Below are positions 1-8,162 of a stretch of DNA of 64,000 bases, in pieces. Position 1 is the first letter of the stretch. Every line of letters begins with the position of its first letter. The DNA lies in assembly GCF_900114995.1 (NCBI RefSeq), contig NZ_FOUX01000003.1, positions 620,001 to 684,000 of the forward strand, read 5' to 3'. Source of the DNA: Chitinophaga sp. YR627. GTDB lineage: Bacteria; Bacteroidota; Bacteroidia; Chitinophagales; Chitinophagaceae. The notes beneath the pieces are model-generated. The model searched no databases. It was not told where the DNA came from and saw only the letters and a list, made by a program, of their open reading frames with translations. The position numbers were made by a program, and so were the translations under genes.

Positions 1-1
1 G

Positions 2-301
2 GGAATGAGCCGCAGAACGATGTACAACCTGTTTGAAAAAGAAGTGTTCGGCGCAGAAGAGCTGGACAGGGTTGTAAGAGCACTGGAGATGACTACCACC
101 AGTTTCCTGCATCCAGGCGCCCTGGAAGACGCCCGTCAGGCTGAAAATGATGAAATGCTGGCACTCAGAGAGAAGTACTATAAGTTACTTGAAGAGCACA
201 ACATGTTACTGAAAAGCTATTCATCCATCAAAGAAGGACTCGAACTTGCCAAGAAAGACATTTTACAATTACGTAAACAGGCCCGTTCAAAAAAAGGCTG
301 A
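2..301 (+). CDS. C-terminal part of a helix-turn-helix (XRE-like) protein with a coiled-coil tail, cut by the window start
   Basis: The frame is open to the left edge, and the first Met visible (position 5) lies inside what looks like the recognition helix of an HTH domain (MSRRTMYNLFEKE). The true start is therefore probably upstream of the window. The visible 98 residues contain the end of the HTH and then a long charged helix with heptad-like spacing (from about residue 45), which fits a dimerising coiled coil. The protein ends in a Lys/Arg cluster. The family is inferred from the HTH-like segment alone; the function is presumably transcriptional regulation, and the target is unknown. The next gene is on the same strand after a 170-bp gap. 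Confidence 0.6.
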   Translation, partial: GMSRRTMYNLFEKEVFGAEELDRVVRALEMTTTSFLHPGALEDARQAENDEMLALREKYYKLLEEHNMLLKSYSSIKEGLELAKKDILQLRKQARSKKG

Positions 302-437
302 TTCCCGGAAAGACGCAACTAACTATCTCAGTACACCCAAACAATATTCCACAACCGATTAACCCATAATAGCCACATTGTGATCTTCAGGGTTTTTATC
401 GAATAGCAAAATTGTTATAGTTTTACGTGTATTACTA

Positions 438-460
438 TTATGATAATCAAATTATCATAA
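438..460. repeat. Perfect 10-bp inverted repeat with a 3-nt spacer, 11 bp before the RAYT-like start codon
   Basis: Positions 438-447 (TTATGATAAT) are the exact reverse complement of 451-460, separated by CAA. The element lies just before the ATG at 472. It could be an operator, a 5'-UTR hairpin, or a REP-like palindrome belonging to the transposase-derived gene that follows. It is AT-rich and not followed by a T-run, so it is not an obvious terminator. Confidence 0.7.
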
Positions 461-471
461 ATCTCCTTTTA

Positions 472-921
472 ATGAACTATCTGCCGAATGCGTTCGATAC
501 GCCCGTATGGTATCTGGTAATGCCCGTTTGTGGCGCCGTAGAAGAAGTTTTTACCCGAAAGCGGTATGCTGATATTGTGGCTGCAAAGCTGAACAGTGAT
601 CAGCTCCATGCACTGGTAAAAGTGGAGGATTATATGTTCCTGCCCTCGTCCATTCACATCATGATACGCGAAGGCGCACTCACTCTTGACCTGTGGTGGC
701 AACCTTTTATGGATGCCGTACTGGAAGAGATCCGTCAGCTGGCGCCGGACGAAAAACTGTCGTGGTGTAATGAAACATACGAACGCATTGCTGATGCCGA
801 AGCTTTTGAGCACAGGGCATACGAAATGCTCTTCCTGCCAGTTTGGAAAGGCCTGGCCACAGACCCCGAGGGGTACGCCTATAATAGTGTCAACAACAGG
901 GCGAAGATCGACTTACAATAA
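472..921 (+). CDS. Protein derived from a REP-associated tyrosine transposase (RAYT/Y1_Tnp), catalytic residues lost
   Basis: The 149-residue product keeps landmarks of Bacteroidota RAYT proteins. These are an early EVFTRKRYADIV segment, a YMFLPSSIHIMI segment where active members have a hydrophobic run with a His-x-His pair (for example MPNHVHLI), and a C-terminal LPVWKGLATDPEGYAYNS segment that matches the usual NPVRxGLVxDPExYxYSS. The first His of the HUH pair is replaced by Ser, and no Tyr is visible at the nucleophile position. The frame is nevertheless intact and the length is only a little below the roughly 180 residues typical of these proteins. This suggests an exapted DNA-binding protein rather than a decaying copy. 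I start at ATG 472 because a GTG at 427 would place the inverted repeat 438-460 inside the gene. The 3' end overlaps the convergent nucleotidase gene by 9 bp. Confidence 0.6.
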   Translation: MNYLPNAFDTPVWYLVMPVCGAVEEVFTRKRYADIVAAKLNSDQLHALVKVEDYMFLPSSIHIMIREGALTLDLWWQPFMDAVLEEIRQLAPDEKLSWCNETYERIADAEAFEHRAYEMLFLPVWKGLATDPEGYAYNSVNNRAKIDLQ

Positions 922-1434
922 AAGCCCTGCTACATCCTGCCAGGTATCCACCCTTTTGAAATCAGTTACGTGTACATTATGTGGTGCAGTGAACATCAGT
1001 CCCTGTCCCTGGAACGGTTGCAGGTTCTTCACATGGTCATCTATCATATAATCTGCCTGTACGATCGTTTTGGATCCGCAGAAAACAATATGCTGCCATG
1101 TAATGAACGGATAGTACTCCGCCAGCCATTCTACCTTCTCCGGAAGGGATGCCGGAAACTCCATCGCTGCTGATACAATAAATACCTCATGCTTATCCTG
1201 TAAAGCCCTGATCACTTCCTGACTGTCTTTGATCACCGGTTTCGTTCTGAAGAAGCCTGGTTCAAAAAGGAAAGACCTGATGATGTCCTTTTCATGCGGG
1301 AAACCTGTAGTCTCCGGTTTGCCATATAAAGCGTCCTTATCTACCTGTACGCCATAACGTTTAGCATACCAGTCAATCATCTGCTGTGTGGTATCTGCCA
1401 TAACGCCATCCATGTCTATTGCAATTCTTGCCAT
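913..1434 (-). CDS. 5'(3')-deoxyribonucleotidase-like HAD-superfamily phosphatase (NT5C family)
   Basis: The 173-residue protein opens with the HAD motif I DMDGVMAD (catalytic Asp at about 7 and 9). It continues with a VSAAM segment (motif II, Ser at about 98), a Lys of motif III in the FCGSKT segment, and YMIDDHVKN as motif IV. Size and motif order fit the NT5C family, which dephosphorylates deoxyribonucleoside monophosphates and so helps balance dNTP pools in the cytosol. The gene is divergent from the DeoR regulator at 1529, and a -7 box (1451-1458) lies about 17 bp before its ATG. Its 3' end overlaps the RAYT-like gene by 9 bp. Substrate specificity is inferred from the family. Confidence 0.8.
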   Translation of the reverse strand: MARIAIDMDGVMADTTQQMIDWYAKRYGVQVDKDALYGKPETTGFPHEKDIIRSFLFEPGFFRTKPVIKDSQEVIRALQDKHEVFIVSAAMEFPASLPEKVEWLAEYYPFITWQHIVFCGSKTIVQADYMIDDHVKNLQPFQGQGLMFTAPHNVHVTDFKRVDTWQDVAGLLL

Positions 1435-1450
1435 ATTTTGCTGTTTTGTG

Positions 1451-1458
1451 CAAATTTA
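1451..1458 (-). promoter_or_regulatory. Bacteroidota -7 box for the nucleotidase gene
   Basis: On the minus strand this reads TAAATTTG, an exact match to TAnnTTTG. It would give a leader of only about 10 nt before the ATG at 1434. No clear -33 TTG was found at the usual distance. Confidence 0.45.
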
Positions 1459-1503
1459 TGCCTTTTACTGAGAATAAGTGGCATAATATTGCAAATTGTT
1501 TCG

Positions 1504-1511
1504 TAGTTTTG
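1504..1511 (+). promoter_or_regulatory. Bacteroidota -7 box for the DeoR-type regulator
   Basis: TAGTTTTG matches TAnnTTTG exactly and lies 17 bp before ATG 1529. This supports ATG 1529 as the start over the upstream in-frame TTG at 1496, which would precede the transcription start. Confidence 0.5.
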
Positions 1512-1528
1512 CTGGAAATTGCAAGAAT

Positions 1529-2275
1529 ATGCTGAAAGAAGAGCGCTTTGATTACATCCTCAGGAAGTTGCAGACAGACCATAAGGTGCTGCATACAGAA
1601 CTGAGTAATGATCTGCAGGTATCTGAAGATACCGTACGGCGCGATCTGGAGGCGCTGGCTCAGAATGGTCTGTTGATCAAGGTAAGAGGCGGCGCTATTC
1701 CTCACTCTCCTCATCCGTATGCTTTTAATGAGCGTATCGGCATCCATGAAGACGACAAAAAGGCGATTGCTGCCAAGGCATTGTCTTTCCTGCGCGACGG
1801 CCAGACCATTATCATGGATGGTGGTACTTCCACCTACGCCCTCACCAAACTGTTTCCTCCGTCTTTACAACTTACAGTGGTCACTCCCAGTATTCCTATC
1901 GCGATGCAACTGATGGAGCATCCGGGAGTAGATGTGATCCTGACGGGTGGCAGACTTTTCAAAAGCTCGCAGGTTACCGCAGGGATCGATACCATCCGTA
2001 TGATTGAAAAAATGCGGGCGGATATCTGTTTTATGGGAGTGTGTAGTCTGCATCCGGAAGTGGGTGTGACTGGTCCGGATATGGACGAAGCGGCAGTAAA
2101 GAATGTCATGGTGCAATCGGCCAACAGGGTCGTAGCACTGGTGACAGGTGATAAAATGGGTACAGCAGAACCTTACAAGGTGTGCCATATAACAGCAATG
2201 GATACGATTATAACCGATGAAGCCGGATTATCCCTGGCCTTACCTTACCGACAGCTTGGAATTAATGTTATCTGA
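1529..2275 (+). CDS. DeoR/GlpR-family transcriptional regulator
   Basis: The 248-residue protein starts MLKEERFDYILRKL and has the DeoR winged helix at about residues 1-60 (VSEDTVRRDLEAL, then a GLLIKVRGGA wing). The effector domain follows, with a DGGTSTYALTKLF phosphosugar-binding loop and a later VTGDKMG segment. Family members are usually repressors released by a phosphorylated sugar. The MFS transporter gene starts 46 bp downstream on the same strand, so an operon and control of that transporter are likely. The effector is unknown. Confidence 0.85.
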   Translation: MLKEERFDYILRKLQTDHKVLHTELSNDLQVSEDTVRRDLEALAQNGLLIKVRGGAIPHSPHPYAFNERIGIHEDDKKAIAAKALSFLRDGQTIIMDGGTSTYALTKLFPPSLQLTVVTPSIPIAMQLMEHPGVDVILTGGRLFKSSQVTAGIDTIRMIEKMRADICFMGVCSLHPEVGVTGPDMDEAAVKNVMVQSANRVVALVTGDKMGTAEPYKVCHITAMDTIITDEAGLSLALPYRQLGINVI

Positions 2276-2321
2276 TAGTAGAACAGTGAACTTTTAAGTA
2301 TTTCTAAGTAATTAATGTAGC

Positions 2322-3479
2322 ATGTTACAGGAGTTGACAGTCAGTCATTCACAAAAAAGGATTACGCGCATAGCCGTCAGTGCCTTGTTTTTTCTTACAG
2401 GATTATGCTTTTCCAGCTGGGCGTCAAGAATTCCTGCCATTCAGCACAAACTCAACCTTTCTGAAGGTGAACTGGGAGGAATGTTGCTTGCCCTGCCGAT
2501 CGGATCTATTTTATCCATGCCTGTTGCCGGTGTGCTGGTTAGCAGGTATGGTAGCCGCTATGTACTGATGACAGCCGGCTTGTTGTATGCGTTTATTCTG
2601 CCAACATTGGGTCTTACATCGACTGCCTGGCAGCTGTTTTCCTGCCTCGTACTGTTTGGATTCTGTGGCAACCTGGCCAATATCGCGGTGAATACACAGG
2701 CCGTGCTGGTAGAAGCGATGTATGGCCGTTCCATTATGGCTTCGTTTCATGGGCTGTGGAGTCTGGGTGGTTTTACCGGAGCCTCCATTGGTTCAGGTAT
2801 GTCGGCACTGGGCATCCTGCCTTATCAGCATTTTCTCGTGATCATGGTATTAGCCGTTATCATTGTAGCCGTGGCTATCCGCCATACAGTATCTCATGAT
2901 GCACCGGCAACGGGGGAGAAGACCCCTTTGTTTGCATGGCCTGACAAGGTATTGCTGATACTGGGTATTATCGCCTTTTGTTCCATGATCTGTGAAGGGA
3001 CAATGTTTGACTGGAGTGGGGTGTATTTCAGAAAAGTAATTGGGGCGCCGGAGAAGACTGCCGGACTCGGATATACTGCCTTTATGAGTACGATGGCTGC
3101 CTTCCGTTTTGTGGCCGACTGGCTGACCACCCGTTTTGGATTCAAAAGAATGTTGCAGATAAGTGGTGCACTGACAGCCGGAGGCTTGCTGATCGCTGTA
3201 TTACTGCCTTATTTCCCGACAGCTATTCTCGGTTTCCTGCTGGTAGGTGCTGGTGTTTCCTCTGTTGTACCGCTGGTCTACAGTGCTGCCGGACGTAGCA
3301 AAACCTTATCACCAGGTATGGCGCTGGCCGCTGTATCTACGATCGGTTACCTGGGCTTTCTGGCCGGACCGCCATTGATCGGATTTGTGGCACAGGCGAC
3401 CAGTCTGCGTATCTCATTCTCCATTATTGCACTGATGGGGATCTGTATAGCGGTGATGAGTACCCGGGCGAAGGAGTAA
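2322..3479 (+). CDS. MFS transporter, YbjJ-like
   Basis: The 385-residue protein has about 12 hydrophobic segments and a charged loop between TM2 and TM3 (VSRYGSRY), where MFS proteins carry motif A. Early SSWASRIPAIQHKL and GNLANIAVNTQAV segments recall the YbjJ and fucose-permease-like branches of the superfamily. It is an inner-membrane secondary transporter. Substrate and direction are not evident; pairing with a DeoR regulator suggests a sugar or sugar-derived compound. A strong hairpin follows 32 bp after the stop. Confidence 0.75.
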   Translation: MLQELTVSHSQKRITRIAVSALFFLTGLCFSSWASRIPAIQHKLNLSEGELGGMLLALPIGSILSMPVAGVLVSRYGSRYVLMTAGLLYAFILPTLGLTSTAWQLFSCLVLFGFCGNLANIAVNTQAVLVEAMYGRSIMASFHGLWSLGGFTGASIGSGMSALGILPYQHFLVIMVLAVIIVAVAIRHTVSHDAPATGEKTPLFAWPDKVLLILGIIAFCSMICEGTMFDWSGVYFRKVIGAPEKTAGLGYTAFMSTMAAFRFVADWLTTRFGFKRMLQISGALTAGGLLIAVLLPYFPTAILGFLLVGAGVSSVVPLVYSAAGRSKTLSPGMALAAVSTIGYLGFLAGPPLIGFVAQATSLRISFSIIALMGICIAVMSTRAKE

Positions 3480-3511
3480 CTTATAATAATGCGGAGTGTT
3501 TTAGAAAAATA

Positions 3512-3540
3512 GAGGGGCTGATCGTAATGATCAGCCCCTC
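3512..3540. terminator. Perfect 12-bp hairpin between convergent genes
   Basis: GAGGGGCTGATC (3512-3523) pairs exactly with 3529-3540 around a 5-nt loop. An A-run precedes it and an AT-rich tract follows. It sits between the MFS gene (+) and the lipoprotein gene (-), so it probably works as a bidirectional terminator. Confidence 0.8.
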
Positions 3541-3564
3541 AAATATTTTGAAATAAAGACATGG

Positions 3565-4638
3565 TTATTTTTTTACCAGTTCCACCATATAGGATGTATT
3601 CGCAGTATTTACGATCGTGATCGCCTGCGGAGTCATTTCGAGAAACTTTACGGAATAAGAATAGAAGTTGGCGAATTCCAGGCCATTATTGTCAACTACG
3701 ATCGTCAGAATTTTGGACTCTGCGTCAAAAGACCAGCCGCCTTTTTCCAGTTTGGTCTGCGTCTGAGTGCCATAAGCCAGCTTGTCGCAGGTGGAGTTTT
3801 CCAGGATAACGCGGGTGGCACTGGCAGAGAATAATTCGCTGAACTCATTCTGATCTGTGAACATCATGTCATACTTGGTCACGCCTGAGATAGCTGCAAT
3901 GCCCTCAAAGCATTGGCTGTTGCTATTGATGCAATATTGCACCTTCCCATCCACACAGGTGAAATTGGTTTTGGATGTATCCGGCAGATAGTAGTTCTGC
4001 CATTTACCATTGGCATCAGTTCTCCTGTTCACCTTCCATGAGCCTACAAAATCCTGGTATTCAGCAATGCCGTTCTGGCTGTGAATACGTACGAGCCCTT
4101 TCACATGATTACTGATGTGGTTCAGGGAGTCGTATGCTGCATAAGTTACGGATAAAGTATCTCCGATGATGTAGGGAGGCAGCTTGATAATGATGGAAGA
4201 ATCTATGTAGTCACCCTGGCGTCCCAGTGCGGCAGGCATGCCTGCTGCCTCTCTGTAGAAGCCACGGCTGGCAGAATAATCTACTTTAAAGTGTGCGCCG
4301 CTACCATTGATGGTAACATAAAACCCTTTGATGGTGGATTCGTAGTAGGTAAAATTAGGTTTTACGACGATATAACGGCCACTGATGGCGTTTACGATGT
4401 TTTTATCTTCGGTCAGCACCGGAGATCCGGCTACGCCGGATGCGGCAGGGATAGCGCCCGGGGTATAAAGACCAAAGGCTACTTTTACCTTGGTGGCCAG
4501 CATTGTTCTGTCTCCAAGGTGGATAGTGTCAATTTTTTCTGGTTGTTCGGTATCAGTACCGCCACCGTCGTCGTCTTTTTTACAGGCGTAAAAAGCAACA
4601 GCACAGGCCAGCACGCCGAATAATAATAGCTTTTTCAT
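3565..4638 (-). CDS. Hypothetical lipoprotein, Bacteroidota type
   Basis: The 357-residue protein has a type II signal peptide (MKKLLLFGVLACAVAF) with a lipobox ending at Cys19. An Asp/Gly-rich stretch (KKDDDGGG) follows, typical of exported or surface-exposed lipoproteins in this phylum. The middle of the protein looks beta-rich. The second half (from about residue 195, VGSWKVNRRTD) resembles the lipocalin-like domains often found in such lipoproteins and contains several Cys. I do not recognise a specific family. The gene is monocistronic and convergent with the MFS gene. Confidence 0.65.
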   Translation of the reverse strand: MKKLLLFGVLACAVAFYACKKDDDGGGTDTEQPEKIDTIHLGDRTMLATKVKVAFGLYTPGAIPAASGVAGSPVLTEDKNIVNAISGRYIVVKPNFTYYESTIKGFYVTINGSGAHFKVDYSASRGFYREAAGMPAALGRQGDYIDSSIIIKLPPYIIGDTLSVTYAAYDSLNHISNHVKGLVRIHSQNGIAEYQDFVGSWKVNRRTDANGKWQNYYLPDTSKTNFTCVDGKVQYCINSNSQCFEGIAAISGVTKYDMMFTDQNEFSELFSASATRVILENSTCDKLAYGTQTQTKLEKGGWSFDAESKILTIVVDNNGLEFANFYSYSVKFLEMTPQAITIVNTANTSYMVELVKK

Positions 4639-5160
4639 GGTATCAGGGTTTGTTAGGTTGTTTGGATCAAGTAAATAGAGTTGTTAGTAATGATGGTGAT
4701 CGATCGGCTCTTTTCTTCAGAATTTGTCTTAATGTCATGTGAATGCTATATGTCCCTCAAACGCTTATAACTTGTTTTTCATATTAAAAAATAAGCACAT
4801 TATATACGCGTTTCAGCCACTTTAGGATTTTCCACAGGATAAATTGTTTGTTATTCGTCTAACGTGCTGTAATGTAATCTGTTGTATCTATTTTGGGACC
4901 GGGACAAAGCTTGTTCTCCTATAAAAGTATATGTTTTTTCTGAAATGTGATAGTGTGGGATGGAGATTAATAATGATTTTACGGGGCGCTTTTGTTCCTG
5001 CCTGAAAAGTTGCAGGAGGGGATTTGAGTACACTACATGCGCTGCAATAAATATGTTTATTAATATTATTCGTTTGGCTAACCCCTTATCAGTAAAGGAT
5101 TTAAAACTTTGTATTTCCGATAGCGTTAAATTTAATTACCACAATGAACTTTGAAACCCT
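4639..5160. other. Non-coding gap between the lipoprotein gene and carB
   Basis: About 600 bp without a credible gene lies between the divergent lipoprotein gene and carB. The 60-residue reading frames here look random. I see an AT-rich sequence, a 6-bp hairpin near 4995-5020 (TCCTGC/GCAGGA) and the carB -7 box at 5161. No riboswitch class was recognised. Confidence 0.5.
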
Positions 5161-5168
5161 TAATTTTG
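5161..5168 (+). promoter_or_regulatory. Bacteroidota -7 box for carB
   Basis: TAATTTTG matches TAnnTTTG exactly and lies 71 bp before the carB ATG. This implies a 5' leader of about 65 nt. Confidence 0.5.
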
Positions 5169-5238
5169 CACGATTTTTTTGTCGGAGAATGGTACTAAAA
5201 TCAGACTAGGTTTTAAAATTTTCAATTAGAATACGCAA

Positions 5239-8058
5239 ATGCCGAAAGATTCCTCTATCAAATCTGTTCTTATTATTGGTTCTGGTCCTATTATTATTGG
5301 TCAGGCTTGTGAATTTGACTATTCCGGCTCCCAGGCAGCACGTTCGCTGCGTGAGGAAGGTATCAGGGTAGTATTAATCAATTCCAACCCGGCTACTATC
5401 ATGACTGACCCTATGATGGCCGACAAGGTGTACCTGTTGCCGCTGACAGTAGAAAGTATAGAACAGATACTGGAGGAGCAACAGATCGATGCCGTACTGC
5501 CTACCATGGGTGGCCAGACAGCATTGAACCTCTGTAAAGAGGTGGACGAGCTGGGTATATGGGAGAAGTTCAATGTCCGCCTGATAGGTGTGGATATCAA
5601 AGCCATCGATAAGGCAGAAGACCGTGAACAGTTCCGCCAGTGGATGATCCAGCTGGGCGTGCCGGTAGCACCGGCTAAAACTGCGAACTCTTTCCTGGAA
5701 GGAAAGGAATTCGCACAGGAAATCGGATTCCCGCTGGTTATCCGTCCTTCCTTCACCCTGGGTGGTACCGGTGGTGGTTTCGTGCACAGCAAAGACGATC
5801 TGGATGAAGCACTGCAACGTGGTTTACAGGCGTCTCCGATTCATGAAGTACTGGTTGAAAAAGCAGTACTGGGTTGGAAAGAATTTGAGCTGGAGCTGCT
5901 GCGCGATAAGAATGACAACGTAGTGATCATCTGTACTGTGGAAAACCTCGATCCAATGGGGGTTCACACAGGAGACTCCATCACAGTTGCACCTGCCATG
6001 ACCCTGAGCGATACCGCTTTCCAGGACATGCGTAACAAAGCGATCATGATGATGCGTGACCTCGGTAACTTTGCCGGTGGTTGTAACGTACAGTTCTCGC
6101 TGAATCCTGAAAATGAAGAACTGATCGCTATCGAGATCAACCCTCGTGTGAGCCGTTCCTCTGCACTGGCATCCAAAGCAACTGGTTATCCGATTGCTAA
6201 GATCGCCGCAAAACTGGCAATTGGTTACAGCCTGGATGAACTGGAAAACCAGATCACCAGAACCACTTCCGCATTCTTTGAACCAGCACTGGACTACGTG
6301 ATCGTAAAAATGCCACGCTGGAACTTCGATAAATTTAAAGGTGCTGACCAGACCCTGGGTCTTCAGATGAAGTCCGTAGGTGAGGTAATGTCCATCGGAC
6401 GTACTTTCACTGAAGCTTTACAGAAAGCCTGTCAGAGTCTGGAAAATGATGCACTGGGTCTCGGTTACTACGGTAAATCAGCAATGAAGAGCGATCAGCT
6501 GCTCGAAAGACTGAAGACGCCAACCTGGGATCGTATCTTCCGTATTAAAGACGCCCTGATGGAAGGTGTTTCTGTGAAACACATCCACCAGATGACTTAT
6601 ATCGACAAGTGGTTCCTGAACCAGATCAACGATATCGTGAACATGGAAAAGCAGCTGGCTGAACAAGATCTGGAATCAGTAACAAAAGACATGCTGAGCG
6701 ACGCCAAGAGAATGGGCTTCTCCGATATGCAGCTGGTTCACCTGTTCGGTAACTGCGAAGAGAAGGAAGTTTACGAAAAACGTAAATCCCTAGGTATCAC
6801 CCGTACCTATAAAATGGTAGATACCTGCGCAGCTGAGTTTGAAGCGGTAACTCCTTATTTCTACTCCACATTTGATACCGTAAACGAAAGCAAACCTTCT
6901 GATAAGAAGAAAGTGATCGTACTGGGTTCCGGTCCTAACCGTATCGGTCAGGGTATCGAATTTGACTACTGTTGTACACACGGCTTACAGGCTATCCAGG
7001 AATGCGGCTATGACGCGATCATGGTGAACTGTAACCCTGAGACCGTGTCTACTGACTTCGATATGGCTAACAAGCTGTACTTCGAACCGGTATTCTGGGA
7101 GCACCTGTGGGAAATCATCGAACTGGAAAAACCAGAAGGTGTGATCGTACAGCTGGGTGGACAGACAGCGCTGAAGCTGGCTAAACGCCTGGAAGAAAAT
7201 GGTATCAGGATCATCGGTACATCCTTCGATAACATGGATATCGCCGAAGACCGTGGCCGTTTCTCTGAACTGCTGGAAGAACTGAAGATTCCTTTCCCTA
7301 AATATGGTACTGCATACAACACTGACGACGCGATCGAAGTGGCTAAAGAAGTAGGTTATCCTGTACTTGTGCGCCCTTCTTACGTACTCGGTGGTCAGCG
7401 TATGCGTATCGTGATCAACGAAGAAGAACTGGAAAGCTCTGTACTGAGCCTGCTGAAACACCTGCCAGGTAACAAGATCCTGATCGACCACTTCCTGGAT
7501 CGTTGTCAGGAGGCTGAGATCGACGGTATCTTCGACGGTGAGAATTTCCATGTAATGGGCGTGATGGAACACATCGAGCCTGCCGGTATCCACAGTGGCG
7601 ACAGTAACGCGGTACTGCCAGCGTTCAACCTGAGCCCGATGGAAGTAACTACCATGGAATACTACGCTGAGAAGATCGCACGTGCGCTGGATATCCGTGG
7701 TCTGATCAACATCCAGTTCGCTATCAAAGGTGGACAGGTATTCGTGATCGAAGCAAACCCACGTGCTTCCCGTACGACGCCGTTCATCGCAAAAGCATAC
7801 CAGGTACCTTACCTGAACATCGCTACCAAAGTGATGCTGGGTGCTAACAAACTGACTGATTTCAAGATCGAAAAGAAACTGAAAGGTTTTGCGATCAAAG
7901 AACCAGTATTCTCCTTCAACAAATTCCCGGGCGTGAACAAAGAACTCGGCCCTGAAATGAAATCTACCGGTGAAGCGATCCGTTTCATCAAAGATCTCAG
8001 GGACCCTTATTTCAGGACCCTGTACAAGGAGAAGAGCATGTATCTGAGCAATAAGTAA
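5239..8058 (+). CDS. carB: Carbamoyl-phosphate synthase large subunit, short form lacking the C-terminal allosteric domain
   Basis: The enzyme makes carbamoyl phosphate from bicarbonate, ammonia (from CarA) and two ATP, feeding pyrimidine and arginine synthesis. Two homologous ATP-grasp halves are visible. The first starts at [20 protein letters not shown] and the second at about residue 560 with [19 protein letters not shown]. Each has its RPS(F/Y)xLGG loop and an EINPR or EANPR metal-binding motif. An oligomerisation region lies between them. The protein is 939 residues, against 1073 in E. coli, and stops just after [13 protein letters not shown]. The whole MGS-like domain, which binds UMP, IMP and ornithine in E. 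coli, is therefore absent. From memory, short CarB forms are common in flavobacteria and relatives, so this is probably a lineage trait. carA is not adjacent. Confidence 0.97.
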   Translation: MPKDSSIKSVLIIGSGPIIIGQACEFDYSGSQAARSLREEGIRVVLINSNPATIMTDPMMADKVYLLPLTVESIEQILEEQQIDAVLPTMGGQTALNLCKEVDELGIWEKFNVRLIGVDIKAIDKAEDREQFRQWMIQLGVPVAPAKTANSFLEGKEFAQEIGFPLVIRPSFTLGGTGGGFVHSKDDLDEALQRGLQASPIHEVLVEKAVLGWKEFELELLRDKNDNVVIICTVENLDPMGVHTGDSITVAPAMTLSDTAFQDMRNKAIMMMRDLGNFAGGCNVQFSLNPENEELIAIEINPRVSRSSALASKATGYPIAKIAAKLAIGYSLDELENQITRTTSAFFEPALDYVIVKMPRWNFDKFKGADQTLGLQMKSVGEVMSIGRTFTEALQKACQSLENDALGLGYYGKSAMKSDQLLERLKTPTWDRIFRIKDALMEGVSVKHIHQMTYIDKWFLNQINDIVNMEKQLAEQDLESVTKDMLSDAKRMGFSDMQLVHLFGNCEEKEVYEKRKSLGITRTYKMVDTCAAEFEAVTPYFYSTFDTVNESKPSDKKKVIVLGSGPNRIGQGIEFDYCCTHGLQAIQECGYDAIMVNCNPETVSTDFDMANKLYFEPVFWEHLWEIIELEKPEGVIVQLGGQTALKLAKRLEENGIRIIGTSFDNMDIAEDRGRFSELLEELKIPFPKYGTAYNTDDAIEVAKEVGYPVLVRPSYVLGGQRMRIVINEEELESSVLSLLKHLPGNKILIDHFLDRCQEAEIDGIFDGENFHVMGVMEHIEPAGIHSGDSNAVLPAFNLSPMEVTTMEYYAEKIARALDIRGLINIQFAIKGGQVFVIEANPRASRTTPFIAKAYQVPYLNIATKVMLGANKLTDFKIEKKLKGFAIKEPVFSFNKFPGVNKELGPEMKSTGEAIRFIKDLRDPYFRTLYKEKSMYLSNK

Positions 8059-8103
8059 GATCAACCGGAAAAAGGCCGTAAAAAGCCGGATTCTGACTAT
8101 AAA

Positions 8104-8142
8104 ACAAAGGCGACATCGGTATGATGTCGCCTTTGTTGTTTT
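8104..8142 (+). terminator. carB intrinsic terminator
   Basis: A perfect 14-bp stem (8104-8117 with 8123-8136) around a 5-nt loop runs into a T-rich tract. It also separates carB from the convergent protease gene. Confidence 0.85.
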
Positions 8143-8162
8143 TATGCCTTAAACGCCTGTAT

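Noticed and set aside
6985-8064. 359-residue minus-strand frame opposite carB
   Set aside because: It lies wholly antisense to the well-conserved carB, has no recognisable motifs, and its composition reflects the codon bias of carB.
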